Of a DNA stretch of 64,000 nt, positions 9,048-18,007 are shown one piece after another. Position numbers and translations under genes: made by a program. Source of the stretch: VXNJ01 sp009840625. Its GTDB lineage: Bacteria; Chloroflexota; UBA11872; VXNJ01. The notes beneath the pieces are model-generated. The model had not been told where the DNA came from and did not search any database. It saw nothing but the letters and a program-made list of their open reading frames with translations. Location: the NCBI GenBank assembly GCA_965207915.1, contig OZ242304.1, forward strand, positions 1,054,001 to 1,118,000, given 5' to 3'. Each line of letters begins with the position of its first letter. Positions within the stretch are counted from its first letter, which is position 1.

Positions 9048-10174
9048 CGCCTGCCGTGGCGTGAATAGGCCACGATTTCCGGCTCCAGCCAGGGCTCGAC
9101 GTGTTCGGGCGGGTAGCGCGTGGCGCGGTAAACGTTTATGTATTGGCCGCCGAAGAAGGGACTGTAGTAGTCCCAGACAATCTCGCCCGACCGGGTTACT
9201 TCGAACAGGTGCCCGCAGTCGGATTCGCAGATAAGGGTGTTGCCGTTGGGCAGGCGCTGTTGGCCGGCCCGGAACGGCGAGAAGAAATTCTCCCCGTCGG
9301 AGTATTCCCAGATCATTTTGTCGGGATCGCGGGGGTCGAATTCGCGCACGCTGGACCAGCCCCGCCGGGTGCCGTTGTCAAACAGCAGAATGTTCCCTTC
9401 CGGCGTCATCTGCGACTGGTGCTGGCCGTCCAGGGTGCCCAGTCCCCAGGCCCAGACGATCGCATGCGAGTCCTGGTCGACCACCGAAACGACATCCAGC
9501 TGGCGGTGCGAGAGCAGGAAGTTGCCGGCCCGGAAGCGCCCGTCGGCCCGGCCCACCGGCGTATCGGGCAGAACGGTGATCGTGTTGGTGTGGGCCCAGT
9601 CGGCGCGCAATTGCGGCAATTCCAACCCGCTCAACGCGCAGAGCTCGTCAACGTGGTCCGAAAGCCACCACTCCCAGTGCACGCGGGTGTCACGGTCCAG
9701 CTTGATGAGCAGGTCGTCCTGGATCGGGCCGCCCGCGAAGATTTCTTCCCGCCAGCGGTCTTTCTGGTAAAGCGTCAGGATGGAACCGTCCCCGTAGCGG
9801 TGAAAGTCGTGGTGGGTTCGGCCGTGCCAGCCCCAGGTCACGTTTCCGTCCACGTCGGATTCGAAGATCCCGCCGAAGTAGTTGTCCCAGAAGAGGGTCC
9901 CGTCGTCATCGAGCTCGGCCCACTGCGAGTGGACCACCGGCCACTCGTGCACGACGCGCCCGTTCATGTCCACCAGGTACTGACTGTTGCCGAACGCGCT
10001 GGAAAACAGCGTGTAGCCATAGAACGCTCGGTCCCGGTCCCAGTGGCGCAATCCGACCGGTCCCTGGTGAACCCGGGCCCGCTTGGCTTCGGCCGGCGGC
10101 CCGTAGTCGCGTCCGGGTTCGCGCTCGGTCCCCATGCCGACACGGTAGGACAGGCGGTGGCGGGGCTTGGGCAT
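9044..10174 (-). CDS. Arylsulfotransferase-like (ASST) protein
   Basis: Protein of 376 residues resembling the ASST/arylsulfotransferase beta-propeller family, which moves sulfate between phenolic esters. Repeated blade-like units are visible (YLVDMNGRVVHEW, ESDVDGNVTWGW, FEVTRSGEIVWDY), together with HHDFH, the segment DWAHTNTITVLP and GNTLICES. The start is the ATG at 10174, six bases after AGGAG; a TTG six bases further up has no spacing. No signal peptide is visible, unlike periplasmic ASST enzymes, so a cytoplasmic enzyme or a non-catalytic propeller is possible. It ends on the proposed start of the YihY-like gene. Sulfatases elsewhere in the window make a sulfate-ester role plausible. 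Confidence 0.7.
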   Translation of the reverse strand: MPKPRHRLSYRVGMGTEREPGRDYGPPAEAKRARVHQGPVGLRHWDRDRAFYGYTLFSSAFGNSQYLVDMNGRVVHEWPVVHSQWAELDDDGTLFWDNYFGGIFESDVDGNVTWGWHGRTHHDFHRYGDGSILTLYQKDRWREEIFAGGPIQDDLLIKLDRDTRVHWEWWLSDHVDELCALSGLELPQLRADWAHTNTITVLPDTPVGRADGRFRAGNFLLSHRQLDVVSVVDQDSHAIVWAWGLGTLDGQHQSQMTPEGNILLFDNGTRRGWSSVREFDPRDPDKMIWEYSDGENFFSPFRAGQQRLPNGNTLICESDCGHLFEVTRSGEIVWDYYSPFFGGQYINVYRATRYPPEHVEPWLEPEIVAYSRHGRR

Positions 10175-10258
10175 GATCAACTCCTGCTTTGGCTGGTAAC
10201 CGAAAGGGTTGGGTGGACCGCGCCGCGCCGGCAGCCGGGAATCGCGCCGGTCACTCGG

Positions 10259-11119
10259 CTAGTCGCGGTTGACGAAGCTCTCGTCGATAAGGCGGTCCAG
10301 CAGCGGTTCGCCCTGGCCGCGGTTGCGCGCCCACTCGAACATGTGCCAGGCCGCGTTCTCCTGCAGCTGGGCGGTCATCCCGCCGTCGGCGACCACCACC
10401 GAACCGGTCATGTACGAGGCGTCCGCGCTGGTCAGGAAGGAAATCACCGCAGCCATCTCGGATGGCTGCCCGCCGCGTCGCAGCGGGTAGATCTGGCCCC
10501 ACGTTTCCATGATCCCGGGTTCGTTGGCGATTGCCGCCATCATCCGGTCGGTAATGATCAGCCCGGGACAGAGCGCGTTTACGCGCACTCCGCGCGGGCC
10601 CAAGTCGACCGCCGCTACCCGAGTCAGCCCGATCACGGCGTGCTTGCAGGTGTCGTAGATCGTCCGATCGGCGGCCGCCATGAGACCGTGCACCGAGGCC
10701 ACATTCACGATCGCCGAACCCTCCTGACGGCAGAGCGGCTCGGTGGCGTGGCGGATCAGCAACTGGGTCGCAACGATCATCACCTTGAACTGCTCGTCCC
10801 AGTCGGCAGCCTCGATTTCGGCGATCCGCACCAACGGCCGCATCGGCGCGGCGTTGTTGACCAGGATGTCCAGCCGGCCGAAGTTTTCCAGGGCGGTGTC
10901 GATGATCCGTTCCGGTGCCTCCGGATCGCTCAGATCGGCGTCAAGGTAGGCGGCGCGGGCACCGTCCGCAATCAGGCGCTCGGCCTGGGCGCGGCCTTTT
11001 TCCTCCTGAACGTCGACCAACAGTACCGCCGCGCCCTCGCTGATCAGGCGCTCGGCGGTGGCCAGCCCGATGTTCTGAGCGGCCCCGGTTACGATGGCGA
11101 CGCGGTCATTGTGACGCAT
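10259..11119 (-). CDS. Short-chain dehydrogenase/reductase
   Basis: Classical SDR of about 286 residues using NAD(P)(H). The nucleotide-binding motif is TGAAQNIG near the N-terminus, NNAAP follows the fourth strand, the catalytic Ser lies in NVASVHG and the Tyr/Lys pair in YDTCK. The C-terminus extends some 30 residues beyond the usual GG-T/M-x end (VVADGGMTAQLQENAAW). I take ATG 11119 as start; a TTG two codons up is possible and neither has a clear ribosome-binding site. It is divergent from a second SDR at 11233 with about 110 bp between them. Substrate unknown; a sugar or hydroxy-acid is likely given the neighbours. Confidence 0.88.
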   Translation of the reverse strand: MRHNDRVAIVTGAAQNIGLATAERLISEGAAVLLVDVQEEKGRAQAERLIADGARAAYLDADLSDPEAPERIIDTALENFGRLDILVNNAAPMRPLVRIAEIEAADWDEQFKVMIVATQLLIRHATEPLCRQEGSAIVNVASVHGLMAAADRTIYDTCKHAVIGLTRVAAVDLGPRGVRVNALCPGLIITDRMMAAIANEPGIMETWGQIYPLRRGGQPSEMAAVISFLTSADASYMTGSVVVADGGMTAQLQENAAWHMFEWARNRGQGEPLLDRLIDESFVNRD

Positions 11120-11232
11120 GGGCAAATTTTTGCAGAAGCACTGCTTCGGTTCCCGGGCGCGACGGGCTAATACTTAAAGAGGATCCGGCGGCGCCGACGG
11201 GGATTTCGGCATTTGAAAGAGGCAGTAGCCAG

Positions 11233-12009
11233 ATGGGATCACTCGACGGACACACCGCGATAGTCACCGGCGCCGGCACCGGGATTGGAGTCGGCATCGC
11301 GCGCCACCTGGCCTCGGCCGGGGCCTCGCTGGTGCTTTCGGCCTACAACAGCTTTTCGGGATGCCAGGATCTGCAGCGCGAACTCGCCGCGGCCGGCACC
11401 GACGCGATCGCGATCAAAGTCGACCTGCGCGGTTCATCGGACGCGACCCAGCTCGTTGACGCCGCCACCGAGCGCTGGGGCAAGATCGACATCCTGGTCA
11501 ACAACGCCGGATTCACCCTCGCCAAACCGTTCGTCGAATGCAGCGAACGCGACTGGGACGATCTTTTTTCTATCAACCTGCGCTCGATGTTCGTAACCTG
11601 CCGGGCCGCCGCCCCGGCCATGATCGAGCGCGGTTACGGCCGAATCATCAACATTTCGTCGGTGCACGGTGTTCAGCACATCCAGAACATGGTCCTCTAC
11701 GGGGCGACCAAGGGCGGCATCAACGAGTTCACCCGCGGCCTGGCCGTCGAACTGGGTCCGCACGGCATCACCGCCAACGTGATAGCCCCGGGCGCCATAT
11801 ACGTTCCGCGCTACGACCGGGTCGGCGCCGACAAGTCGACGATGGCCGCCACCGTGCCCAACGGCCAGCTGGGCGACGTGGATGACATCGGCCGCACCGC
11901 CGCGTTTCTGGCCGATCCAGAGGCCGACTACATCAGCGGCGAAATCCTTTATGTCGACGCTGGACTGACCTCAAAAATGGCCCTGACCGGCGGCGCCCAG
12001 CGGACCTAG
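11233..12009 (+). CDS. Short-chain dehydrogenase/reductase
   Basis: Classical SDR, 258 residues. It shows TGAGTGIG for cofactor binding, NNAGF, the catalytic Ser in NISSVHG, and the YGATK Tyr/Lys motif; the C-terminal GGEILYVDAG-type end is present as SGEILYVDAG. An AGAGG lies upstream of the ATG. Family members oxidise sugars, polyols or 3-oxoacyl substrates; nothing in the sequence is specific. It is convergent with the aldo/keto reductase gene at 12023, leaving 13 bases between the stops, and divergent from the SDR at 10259, so the two SDRs may share a control region. Confidence 0.9.
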   Translation: MGSLDGHTAIVTGAGTGIGVGIARHLASAGASLVLSAYNSFSGCQDLQRELAAAGTDAIAIKVDLRGSSDATQLVDAATERWGKIDILVNNAGFTLAKPFVECSERDWDDLFSINLRSMFVTCRAAAPAMIERGYGRIINISSVHGVQHIQNMVLYGATKGGINEFTRGLAVELGPHGITANVIAPGAIYVPRYDRVGADKSTMAATVPNGQLGDVDDIGRTAAFLADPEADYISGEILYVDAGLTSKMALTGGAQRT

Positions 12010-12022
12010 GGCGCCGCGCCCG

Positions 12023-12976
12023 CTAGGCTGCGCCTTCGAGAAAGCCGATCTGATCCGGCGAAAGCACCAGGTCGACCGCCGCCAGCGTCTCGGCAAGTTC
12101 GCGCTCATTGGCCGACCAGAAGACTCCCAGCGAATCAAATTCCTGGCTCAGCGTGTAGCTGAGCGCCACCTGCATCGGCGAGATCCCGATTTCGGCGGCC
12201 AGCTCCCGGGCCCGGTCCAGCCGGGCGAAGTTTTCGTCTGAGTAGTAGGTCGCCACCATCGGTTCGTTGGACCGGTCGGCGGGGTCGTAGATGCCGGCGA
12301 AGAATCCGCCGCACTGTGACGACCAGGCAAGGTTTGGTCGGCCGCTGGCGATCAGTCGCCGGCGCTGATCGGGCAGAAGGCTGACGCAGCCGGGCCAGCG
12401 CGGGGCCTGCTGGGTCGCCAGACCGAAGTGGTTGGAGAGCAGCGAGAAACCCTGCAGGCCGTTGTCGGCCGCGTATTGATTAGCTTCCTCGAAGCGGTCC
12501 AGGGTCCAGTTGGACGCCCCGATCGCCTTGATCCGGCCGTCGGCGATGTGGGCGTTGATACAGTCCATGATCGGGGCCACTTCGACGTTGGGGTTGTCGC
12601 GATGGAACAGCCAGATGTCGATCCATTCGGTCCGCAGGGCCTCGAGCGAGGCGAGCACGTCGGAGTCGATCACCGCTTTGCTCACCCAACCCAGACCGGA
12701 GTCATCCCCGCCGCGCGGATGGGCGCCTTTGGTGATGATGGTGACCTGCTCGCGGTTGCCGCGTTCGGCCAGCCACCTGCCCACCACCAGTTCCGAGTTG
12801 GGCACCCCGTCCAACGTGGCGTACAGTCGCGCCGTATCCAGCGCTGTCCCGCCGCCGGCGATCCAGGCGTCCAGGATCCGGGCATGGTGATCGTACTGGT
12901 GTAGGAAATAGTCTTCAGTGCCCAGGACCACCCGCGAGACCGGCCGGTTGATGCCGGCAATGCTGGTAAACCGCAT
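12023..12976 (-). CDS. Aldo/keto reductase
   Basis: NADP-type aldo/keto reductase TIM barrel of 317 residues. The catalytic tetrad is readable as D47 and Y52 (DTARLY), K83 (TKGAH) and H125 (FHRDNPN). GASNW near the middle is the usual phosphate-site neighbour. GGAGG lies seven bases ahead of the ATG. It is a close paralog of the gene at 14467: both have the start RPxxRxVLGTEDY, the HRDNPNV block and QGFSLLSN. Between the two lie an isochorismatase-fold hydrolase and a histidine phosphatase, all on the minus strand. Likely role is reduction or oxidation of a sugar or related carbonyl; substrate unknown. Confidence 0.9.
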   Translation of the reverse strand: MRFTSIAGINRPVSRVVLGTEDYFLHQYDHHARILDAWIAGGGTALDTARLYATLDGVPNSELVVGRWLAERGNREQVTIITKGAHPRGGDDSGLGWVSKAVIDSDVLASLEALRTEWIDIWLFHRDNPNVEVAPIMDCINAHIADGRIKAIGASNWTLDRFEEANQYAADNGLQGFSLLSNHFGLATQQAPRWPGCVSLLPDQRRRLIASGRPNLAWSSQCGGFFAGIYDPADRSNEPMVATYYSDENFARLDRARELAAEIGISPMQVALSYTLSQEFDSLGVFWSANERELAETLAAVDLVLSPDQIGFLEGAA

Positions 12977-13060
12977 TAGCGTCCTCCCACCTGCTACTTG
13001 AGCGCGTTCCGCAATGGAATTTAATTGTGCCGCCCGGCCGGCGCGGCACCGGTGTCGCGT

Positions 13061-13714
13061 CTATGTGTTGCCGCAATCCCCCGCAACGGCGGCGATGAAC
13101 TCGTCGCTGGTGACGACCGCGTGGGCGAAGGCCGGCCAGTTGACGTTTATCGTGGCCTCCATCTCGGCCTCCGAGAAGGCCGCGATCGCATCCGCGATAA
13201 GGGTGGCATGGAATCCGAGTTCGACCGCGTAGCGACCGGTCGAATCGATACAGGTATTGGCCCGGTTGCCGGCAACAACGACGCGTTCGATCCCTCGCTG
13301 ATTGAGCAAGTACTCAAGGTCGGTGTTGGCAAAACCGCTCGAAGTCCAGTGCTCCTGGGCGATCACATCGCCCGGCTGCGGAGTCACTTCGTCGATCACC
13401 CGGGCGCCGAAGCTGTCCTTTGCAAAAAGGCCGAATTCGGCGATTCGGCGGTGTGACGGCGTCGGATGCTTCCAGCCGTCGTAATCGCCACCGCGATTGC
13501 TGTGGTGGTTGGCATAGACGACAAGCATCCCGGCCTCGCGCGCGGCCGCGGTGACCCGTTCCAGGTTGGCCACGGTGTCGGCCGACTGCGCGGTCGCCCT
13601 GGTCCGCTCGTACAGCTTCCCGCCGGGTTTGAGGAATTCGTTCAGGGCGTCAACAAGCAGCAGCGCAGTCTGGCCGGGCGGGAAAGGTGGCGGCTGCGGC
13701 ACGGGGGGCTCCAT
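13061..13714 (-). CDS. Isochorismatase-family cysteine hydrolase
   Basis: Cysteine hydrolase of the isochorismatase/nicotinamidase superfamily, 217 residues, cytoplasmic. The catalytic aspartate is D22 in LLVDALN and the nucleophile is C155 in NRANTCIDSTG. The segment before the SGFANTDLE motif reads AQEHW, so the lysine found in many members is not at the expected place; this variant occurs in an EHW subgroup of the family, so I do not call it inactive. Hydrolysis of an amide or an enol ether is expected. The gene lies between aldo/keto reductases on the same strand, 84 bases upstream of the next one. Confidence 0.87.
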   Translation of the reverse strand: MEPPVPQPPPFPPGQTALLLVDALNEFLKPGGKLYERTRATAQSADTVANLERVTAAAREAGMLVVYANHHSNRGGDYDGWKHPTPSHRRIAEFGLFAKDSFGARVIDEVTPQPGDVIAQEHWTSSGFANTDLEYLLNQRGIERVVVAGNRANTCIDSTGRYAVELGFHATLIADAIAAFSEAEMEATINVNWPAFAHAVVTSDEFIAAVAGDCGNT

Positions 13715-13890
13715 CGCGCAATCTGCTGGTCGGTTGCGGAAAGTCTAGAAGCCGTGCGCCGGGTCAAACCGGTTCGCCGATCCCCGATCACGCCGGGCCG
13801 CTGAAAGTGGCGCATTGCCGGGCGGGCGAAGATTGCTGCCAACCTGCCATGCTTGCCCCTGCCGGAGCTTCCCGGCGGGGCGGATTCTGG

Positions 13891-14427
13891 CTAGTTACTG
13901 ATCTGGCGCTGATCCTCCGGCAAGCGCAGCACCCGGCAACGGCACGTGTCGCCCGCAAAGGTGAGCCGCACGCCCTCCAGGTAGCCGATGGGCCCACCCC
14001 AGGCCCGGTGCGGCCCGCCTGGAACGGCAGCCACCGCACCCAATTCGACGATCCCCCCGTGGGTAACGATCAACGCCTTCCCCGACTCCGGGATCTTTTC
14101 GACGATTTCGCGCCAGATGCCCAGCGTCCGGTCGGCAAACTCGGCCGCTGCGCCACCCGCGTTTACCAGCTCGGATACGGCCGCGAAGGGAAGCGGCCAG
14201 TCGTCGAGTGCCCCCGACGGCATCCGGGCCAGATCCTCAACGGTCTGGTTGACCTCGAATCCCATCGCGACCGCCGTTTCGACCGCCCTCGGAAGCGGGC
14301 TGGTTGCAACCCATTGGTAGGGGCCCGATCGGTCTCCCACCAGGCGCGCCAATTCGATCCCCGGCTGCGAAAGATGCTGGCCGGGCTTGCGCCGCATCGT
14401 ATGTCGACGCACTTCCAGGATTCGCAT
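13891..14427 (-). CDS. Histidine phosphatase family protein
   Basis: Phosphoglycerate-mutase-like phosphatase, 178 residues, close to the minimal domain. The phospho-accepting histidine is H9 in the N-terminal motif RRHT, where most members have RHG; the second core histidine is in IVTHGG. The acidic residue region (LARMPSG to WPLPF) is short. Targets of such stand-alone phosphatases include sugar phosphates, nucleotides and alpha-ribazole phosphate. It starts 39 bases downstream of the stop of the aldo/keto reductase at 14467 and may be co-transcribed with it. Confidence 0.82.
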   Translation of the reverse strand: MRILEVRRHTMRRKPGQHLSQPGIELARLVGDRSGPYQWVATSPLPRAVETAVAMGFEVNQTVEDLARMPSGALDDWPLPFAAVSELVNAGGAAAEFADRTLGIWREIVEKIPESGKALIVTHGGIVELGAVAAVPGGPHRAWGGPIGYLEGVRLTFAGDTCRCRVLRLPEDQRQISN

Positions 14428-14466
14428 CAGACGCTTTCGTGGATCCCGGTCGGCGGCTCCACCCGG

Positions 14467-15435
14467 TCAGCGCTCGCCTTGTTCAAGGAATTTGAGTTGC
14501 GCGGGTGAGAGCACCAGGTCAGCCGCAACCAGGCACTGATCCAGTTCACCCAGATCGGCCGGCCAGAACACTCCCAGCGACAAAAAGTCCTGATTGAGCG
14601 TGTAGGCCAGCGCCACCTGGGTGGGCGCCAGTCCCAGCTCGCCGGCCAGGCTGCGGGCGCGTTCGCGCCGGGCGAAGTTCTCGGGTGTATGGAACGCGCG
14701 CCGAAATTCCGGATCGGGGTGCTCAGGCTTTCCCTGGGCAATGGCGAAGAAGCCGCTGCACTGGGCCGACCAGGCCTGGTTGGCCACTCCCAGGGCGGCC
14801 AGCCGGGCCCTTTCTTCGGGCGCCACGCTCCTGGTTCCCGGCCAGCGCGGCCGGCATGGGGTGGCCAGCCCGAATTGGTTGGAAAGCAGCGAGAACCCCT
14901 GCAACCCGTTCGCCGCCGCGTAGCGGTTGGCCGCTTCCAGCCGTTCGATGCTCCAGTTGGACGCCCCGACGGCCCCGATCAAGCCGGCATCGATGTTCGC
15001 GTTGACCCAATTGACTATCGGGGCCACATCGACGTTGGGGTTGTCGCGATGGAACATCCAGACCTCGACCCGGTCGGTGTCCAGACGCTCGAGACTGGTG
15101 CGGATGTCGTAATCGACGTAGGCCTTGGTCATGCGCGCGAGCCCGCGCCCTTTCGGCAGGCGGTGCGCGCCCTTGGTAACGATTACGACCTGGTCGCGGA
15201 CACCGCGCTCCTTGATCCAACGGCCCAGGAGCAGCTCGGATTCGCCGTGCGCGTGCGGGCCGACTGGGGCCCCGATCCCGTACGTGCGGGCAGTGTCCAA
15301 AACGTTCCCGCCGCCGGCCAGGTAGGCGTCCAGGATCTCGGCGCGGGCGTCGTATTCGGCCAGGTAGTAATCCTCGGTGCCCAGCACCGCCCGGGCCATC
15401 GGTCGCTCGATCCCGGCAACCGGCAAGTAGCGCAT
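14467..15435 (-). CDS. Aldo/keto reductase
   Basis: Aldo/keto reductase of 322 residues with catalytic D47 and Y52 (DTARTY), K88 (TKGAH) and H129 (FHRDNPN). It is a paralog of the protein encoded at 12023, sharing the N-terminal VLGTEDY, NPNVxVAPI and QGFSLLSN blocks. The insertion after the DTAR motif (GAPVGPHAHG) is longer here, which could alter substrate choice. A G-rich stretch precedes the ATG. It is the first gene of a minus-strand run that continues into the phosphatase, the isochorismatase-fold hydrolase and the paralog, and it is divergent from the peroxiredoxin gene. Confidence 0.9.
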   Translation of the reverse strand: MRYLPVAGIERPMARAVLGTEDYYLAEYDARAEILDAYLAGGGNVLDTARTYGIGAPVGPHAHGESELLLGRWIKERGVRDQVVIVTKGAHRLPKGRGLARMTKAYVDYDIRTSLERLDTDRVEVWMFHRDNPNVDVAPIVNWVNANIDAGLIGAVGASNWSIERLEAANRYAAANGLQGFSLLSNQFGLATPCRPRWPGTRSVAPEERARLAALGVANQAWSAQCSGFFAIAQGKPEHPDPEFRRAFHTPENFARRERARSLAGELGLAPTQVALAYTLNQDFLSLGVFWPADLGELDQCLVAADLVLSPAQLKFLEQGER

Positions 15436-15531
15436 CGTCTCATCCCCGCCCTTTCCATCTCGCCATCATCGCACCTCGGGCTGGGATGCCGCCCGAAAAT
15501 AAGTCTTGACCGATCAACAACCGCTCAATGA

Positions 15532-15999
15532 TTGGATTTGCGATTGGACGTTGGCGATACCGCACCCGATTTTCAGGTCCCATCAACCGGTGGAGGCGAT
15601 TTTTCGCTGGCTGACGGGGTGACCGCCGGCCGCGTGCTGCTGGCCTTCTACCCCAAGTCGTTTACCAGCGGTTGCACCCACGAGATGGAGGTGCTGCGGT
15701 TCCTGCATCCGCGTTTTGCCGGCGCGGGGGTGAGCATCCTTGGGGTTTCGGTCGACAACCTGCAGACCCAGCAGCGGTTCAAGAAGACCCTGGGCCTGCC
15801 GTTCGAACTACTGGCCGATGATCAGACCGCCGCGCAAGCCCTCGACTGTCTGCGCGATTCCGGAAAGGCCGAACGCGACGTCTACGTGATCGGACCGGGA
15901 CGCAGGATCGAATTTGCGATCCACAAGCTCGACCCCCGCAACGAAGACCAGTACCGGCAATTGCTCGACGCCGTTAACGCCGACACCGAGGGGCTCTGA
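15532..15999 (+). CDS. Peroxiredoxin (Bcp/AhpC-TSA type)
   Basis: Thiol peroxidase of 155 residues that reduces hydrogen or organic peroxides in the cytoplasm. The peroxidatic cysteine is C48 in SFTSGCTHE, matching the P/S-x-x-x-T-x-x-C active site, preceded by FYPKS. A resolving cysteine could be the one in ALDCLRDSG. The start is a TTG at 15532; a nearby ATG at 15528 is in another frame. The gene is convergent with the ABC exporter pair that follows, whose stop is 19 bases away. Confidence 0.87.
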   Translation: MDLRLDVGDTAPDFQVPSTGGGDFSLADGVTAGRVLLAFYPKSFTSGCTHEMEVLRFLHPRFAGAGVSILGVSVDNLQTQQRFKKTLGLPFELLADDQTAAQALDCLRDSGKAERDVYVIGPGRRIEFAIHKLDPRNEDQYRQLLDAVNADTEGL

Positions 16000-16018
16000 G
16001 GCGGTCCGGCAGCGGCGT

Positions 16019-16885
16019 TTAACCCGACTGCGGGAAATCGCGCCGCGCGGTGGCCAGGAAACCGAGCCCCAGCAGCACCAGCGCGTAGAGAGAGAGCAAC
16101 CCGATCGACTCGGCCCGGGTGGGCCCCTCGTACTGGACCGAAAAATCTCCCTCTGCGGACAGCCCCGAAAAAACCGCCATCAGGGTTTCCTGGCCGTAGG
16201 CGGTGGGCTCGAGGCGGTGCGGCAGGTAATTGGGCAGCTCGTCCCAGAACCCGTCGCCAACCGCGGACGCTATTTCGGTGATGAACGGGGTAAAAAAGCC
16301 AAAAACCAGCGGGATCGCCATGCCGGCGGCCGCCGACCGGGTCAATATCGCCACGGCGAAGGCCACCGTTCCGTAAAAGAGCAGCAAGCCAATCGTCCCC
16401 AGGTACCGGTCCAGCAGGTCCAGGCCGAAGTTGTTGGGCGGGGCGACCGCGATGGTGCCAAATGCAAGGTCGGCCACCCACATAACCACGCCCGAAATCA
16501 GCATCGTCAAGGTGACGGCAGCCGCCACCGAGCCGATCAGCGCCAGCAGCTTGGCCAGGATCACCTCGTGCCGCTGGGGTCCGCGCGCAAATAGCTGGCG
16601 GATCGTACCCCAACCGAACTCCGATCCGACAAAGAATGCGGCGAAGACGATCACCAACAGCGACCCGAATTCGACGTTCAGCGCCAACACCGCAAGATAG
16701 CCGTTGGGGAATCCGATCAGCGAACCCAGCGCCTCGGTCAGCCCGACGTCGTCGAGCTGGACCTGTGAAATCAGCTTGAAAAGCAGGATCGTGACCGGCC
16801 CGACCAGCTGCAGCAGGATAAGCAGGATCCAGGTCATCCGCCGGCCCAGAATCTTTTGGAATTCGGCCGCCACCAGCTGTTTCAT
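16019..16885 (-). CDS. ABC-2 type exporter permease
   Basis: Membrane component of an ABC-2 transporter, 288 residues with about six hydrophobic segments (for example ILLILLQLVGPVTILLF, ALNVEFGSLLVIVFAAFF, YLGTIGLLLFYGTVAFAVAIL). The start is the ATG at 16885, whose first four bases ATGA overlap the stop of the ATPase gene at 16882, so the two are translationally coupled. The frame is open further upstream but that stretch is a shadow of the ATPase gene. A short intracellular motif EFGWGTIRQLFARG is typical of the NatB/bacitracin-exporter-like group. Exported substrate unknown: drugs, lipids or sodium are all known. Confidence 0.87.
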   Translation of the reverse strand: MKQLVAAEFQKILGRRMTWILLILLQLVGPVTILLFKLISQVQLDDVGLTEALGSLIGFPNGYLAVLALNVEFGSLLVIVFAAFFVGSEFGWGTIRQLFARGPQRHEVILAKLLALIGSVAAAVTLTMLISGVVMWVADLAFGTIAVAPPNNFGLDLLDRYLGTIGLLLFYGTVAFAVAILTRSAAAGMAIPLVFGFFTPFITEIASAVGDGFWDELPNYLPHRLEPTAYGQETLMAVFSGLSAEGDFSVQYEGPTRAESIGLLSLYALVLLGLGFLATARRDFPQSG

Positions 16886-17802
16886 GACGCTTCCCCGGCC
16901 CTGACCTTGTCCAGGAAAAACGTTTCCAGGTCGATGCTCACCGTCGCAATGGCGGTGACCTCGATCCCGCCTTGCACGAGCAACTGGTTTACCTTGCCGG
17001 CGTCCTCGGGTTCGATCTGGACGACCAGTTCGCCGTCGCCGGTGGCAGTCGCGGCGTAGTCGGAACCCGACAGCAGATCCAGTGCCCGCCCGGAGTCGCC
17101 GACACGGTAGCGCACACCGCGCCCTCCGGCTAGCAGCGTTGCAACGTCGCCCTGGACGACCGTGTTGCCGGCTACCAGGATCCCCACCCGGTCGCAAACC
17201 TGCTCGACCTCGGCCAACAGGTGCGAAGAGAGCACCACCGTGGCGTCGGCGCGCTGTGCGACGCTGCGGATCAGATTCCTGAATTCATAGGCCCCGGCCG
17301 GGTCAAGGCCGGCGGTCGGCTCGTCCAGCACCAGCAGATCCGGATCCACCAGCAGCGCGTTGGCCAGCCCCAGGCGCTGGCGCATGCCGCTCGAATAGGT
17401 CTTGAATTTGGAGTCGGCGCGGTCGGTCAGACCGACCGTTTCCAGCACCTCGTCGATTCGCGCCGGTTCGATCGACCCCCAGTACCTTCCCATCACCTCC
17501 AGGTTCCGCCGACCCGAAAGATAAGGGTAGAACAGCGGCGTTTCAATGACCGCGCCGACCCGCCGCAACGCCTGCGGGCGATCCCGGGAGGCCGGTTGGC
17601 CGAACAGTTCGAGCGAACCCGAATTGGGTTTGATCAGGCCCAGCAGGATCCCCAGGAAGGTGGTCTTGCCGGCCCCGTTGGGACCGAGCAGCCCGTAGAC
17701 GGTGCCGGTGGGGACGTCCAGGTCCATGCCGGCCAGGGCGTGCACCTTGCCATAGCGCTTGTGCAGGCCGCGGGCCTGAATCGTCAGATCGTTACCTGGC
17801 AC
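16882..17802 (-). CDS. ABC transporter ATP-binding protein
   Basis: Cytoplasmic ATPase of an ABC-2 exporter, about 306 residues. Walker A is GPNGAGKTT (from about residue 40), the signature is YSSGMRQRLGLA, Walker B LLVLDEP with the D-loop TAGLDP, and the switch histidine is in VLSSHLLAEVEQ. A C-terminal extension of some 80 residues with an ACT-like pattern follows. The frame is open to 18030, but family homology begins at LTIQARGLHKRYG; I take the GTG at 17802 as start. It overlaps the permease gene by four bases. Together with the permease it makes a half-size exporter pair. Confidence 0.9.
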   Translation of the reverse strand: MPGNDLTIQARGLHKRYGKVHALAGMDLDVPTGTVYGLLGPNGAGKTTFLGILLGLIKPNSGSLELFGQPASRDRPQALRRVGAVIETPLFYPYLSGRRNLEVMGRYWGSIEPARIDEVLETVGLTDRADSKFKTYSSGMRQRLGLANALLVDPDLLVLDEPTAGLDPAGAYEFRNLIRSVAQRADATVVLSSHLLAEVEQVCDRVGILVAGNTVVQGDVATLLAGGRGVRYRVGDSGRALDLLSGSDYAATATGDGELVVQIEPEDAGKVNQLLVQGGIEVTAIATVSIDLETFFLDKVRAGEAS

Positions 17803-18007
17803 CCGCGGCTCGCAGCAAGCGCGGGTTGGCGGAGCTTTGCAATGCGGGCCAATCCGGGAGCGTTCGGGCGATTTTCGCAGTTTGCCGACCCGCCACGGCC
17901 GCCAGCCCCGGTTGCGAATTCGAATACGCCCCTGATCGGGCCACGCAATTGGCAATATGTGAGGAGCGCGCACCCGCGCAGCGGCCCAATTCGCCAAGGC
18001 ATCGCCC

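Noticed and set aside
10251..11170. Long plus-strand frame running through 9101-11170
   Set aside because: Antisense shadow of the arylsulfotransferase-like and SDR genes, a common effect of high G+C codon use.
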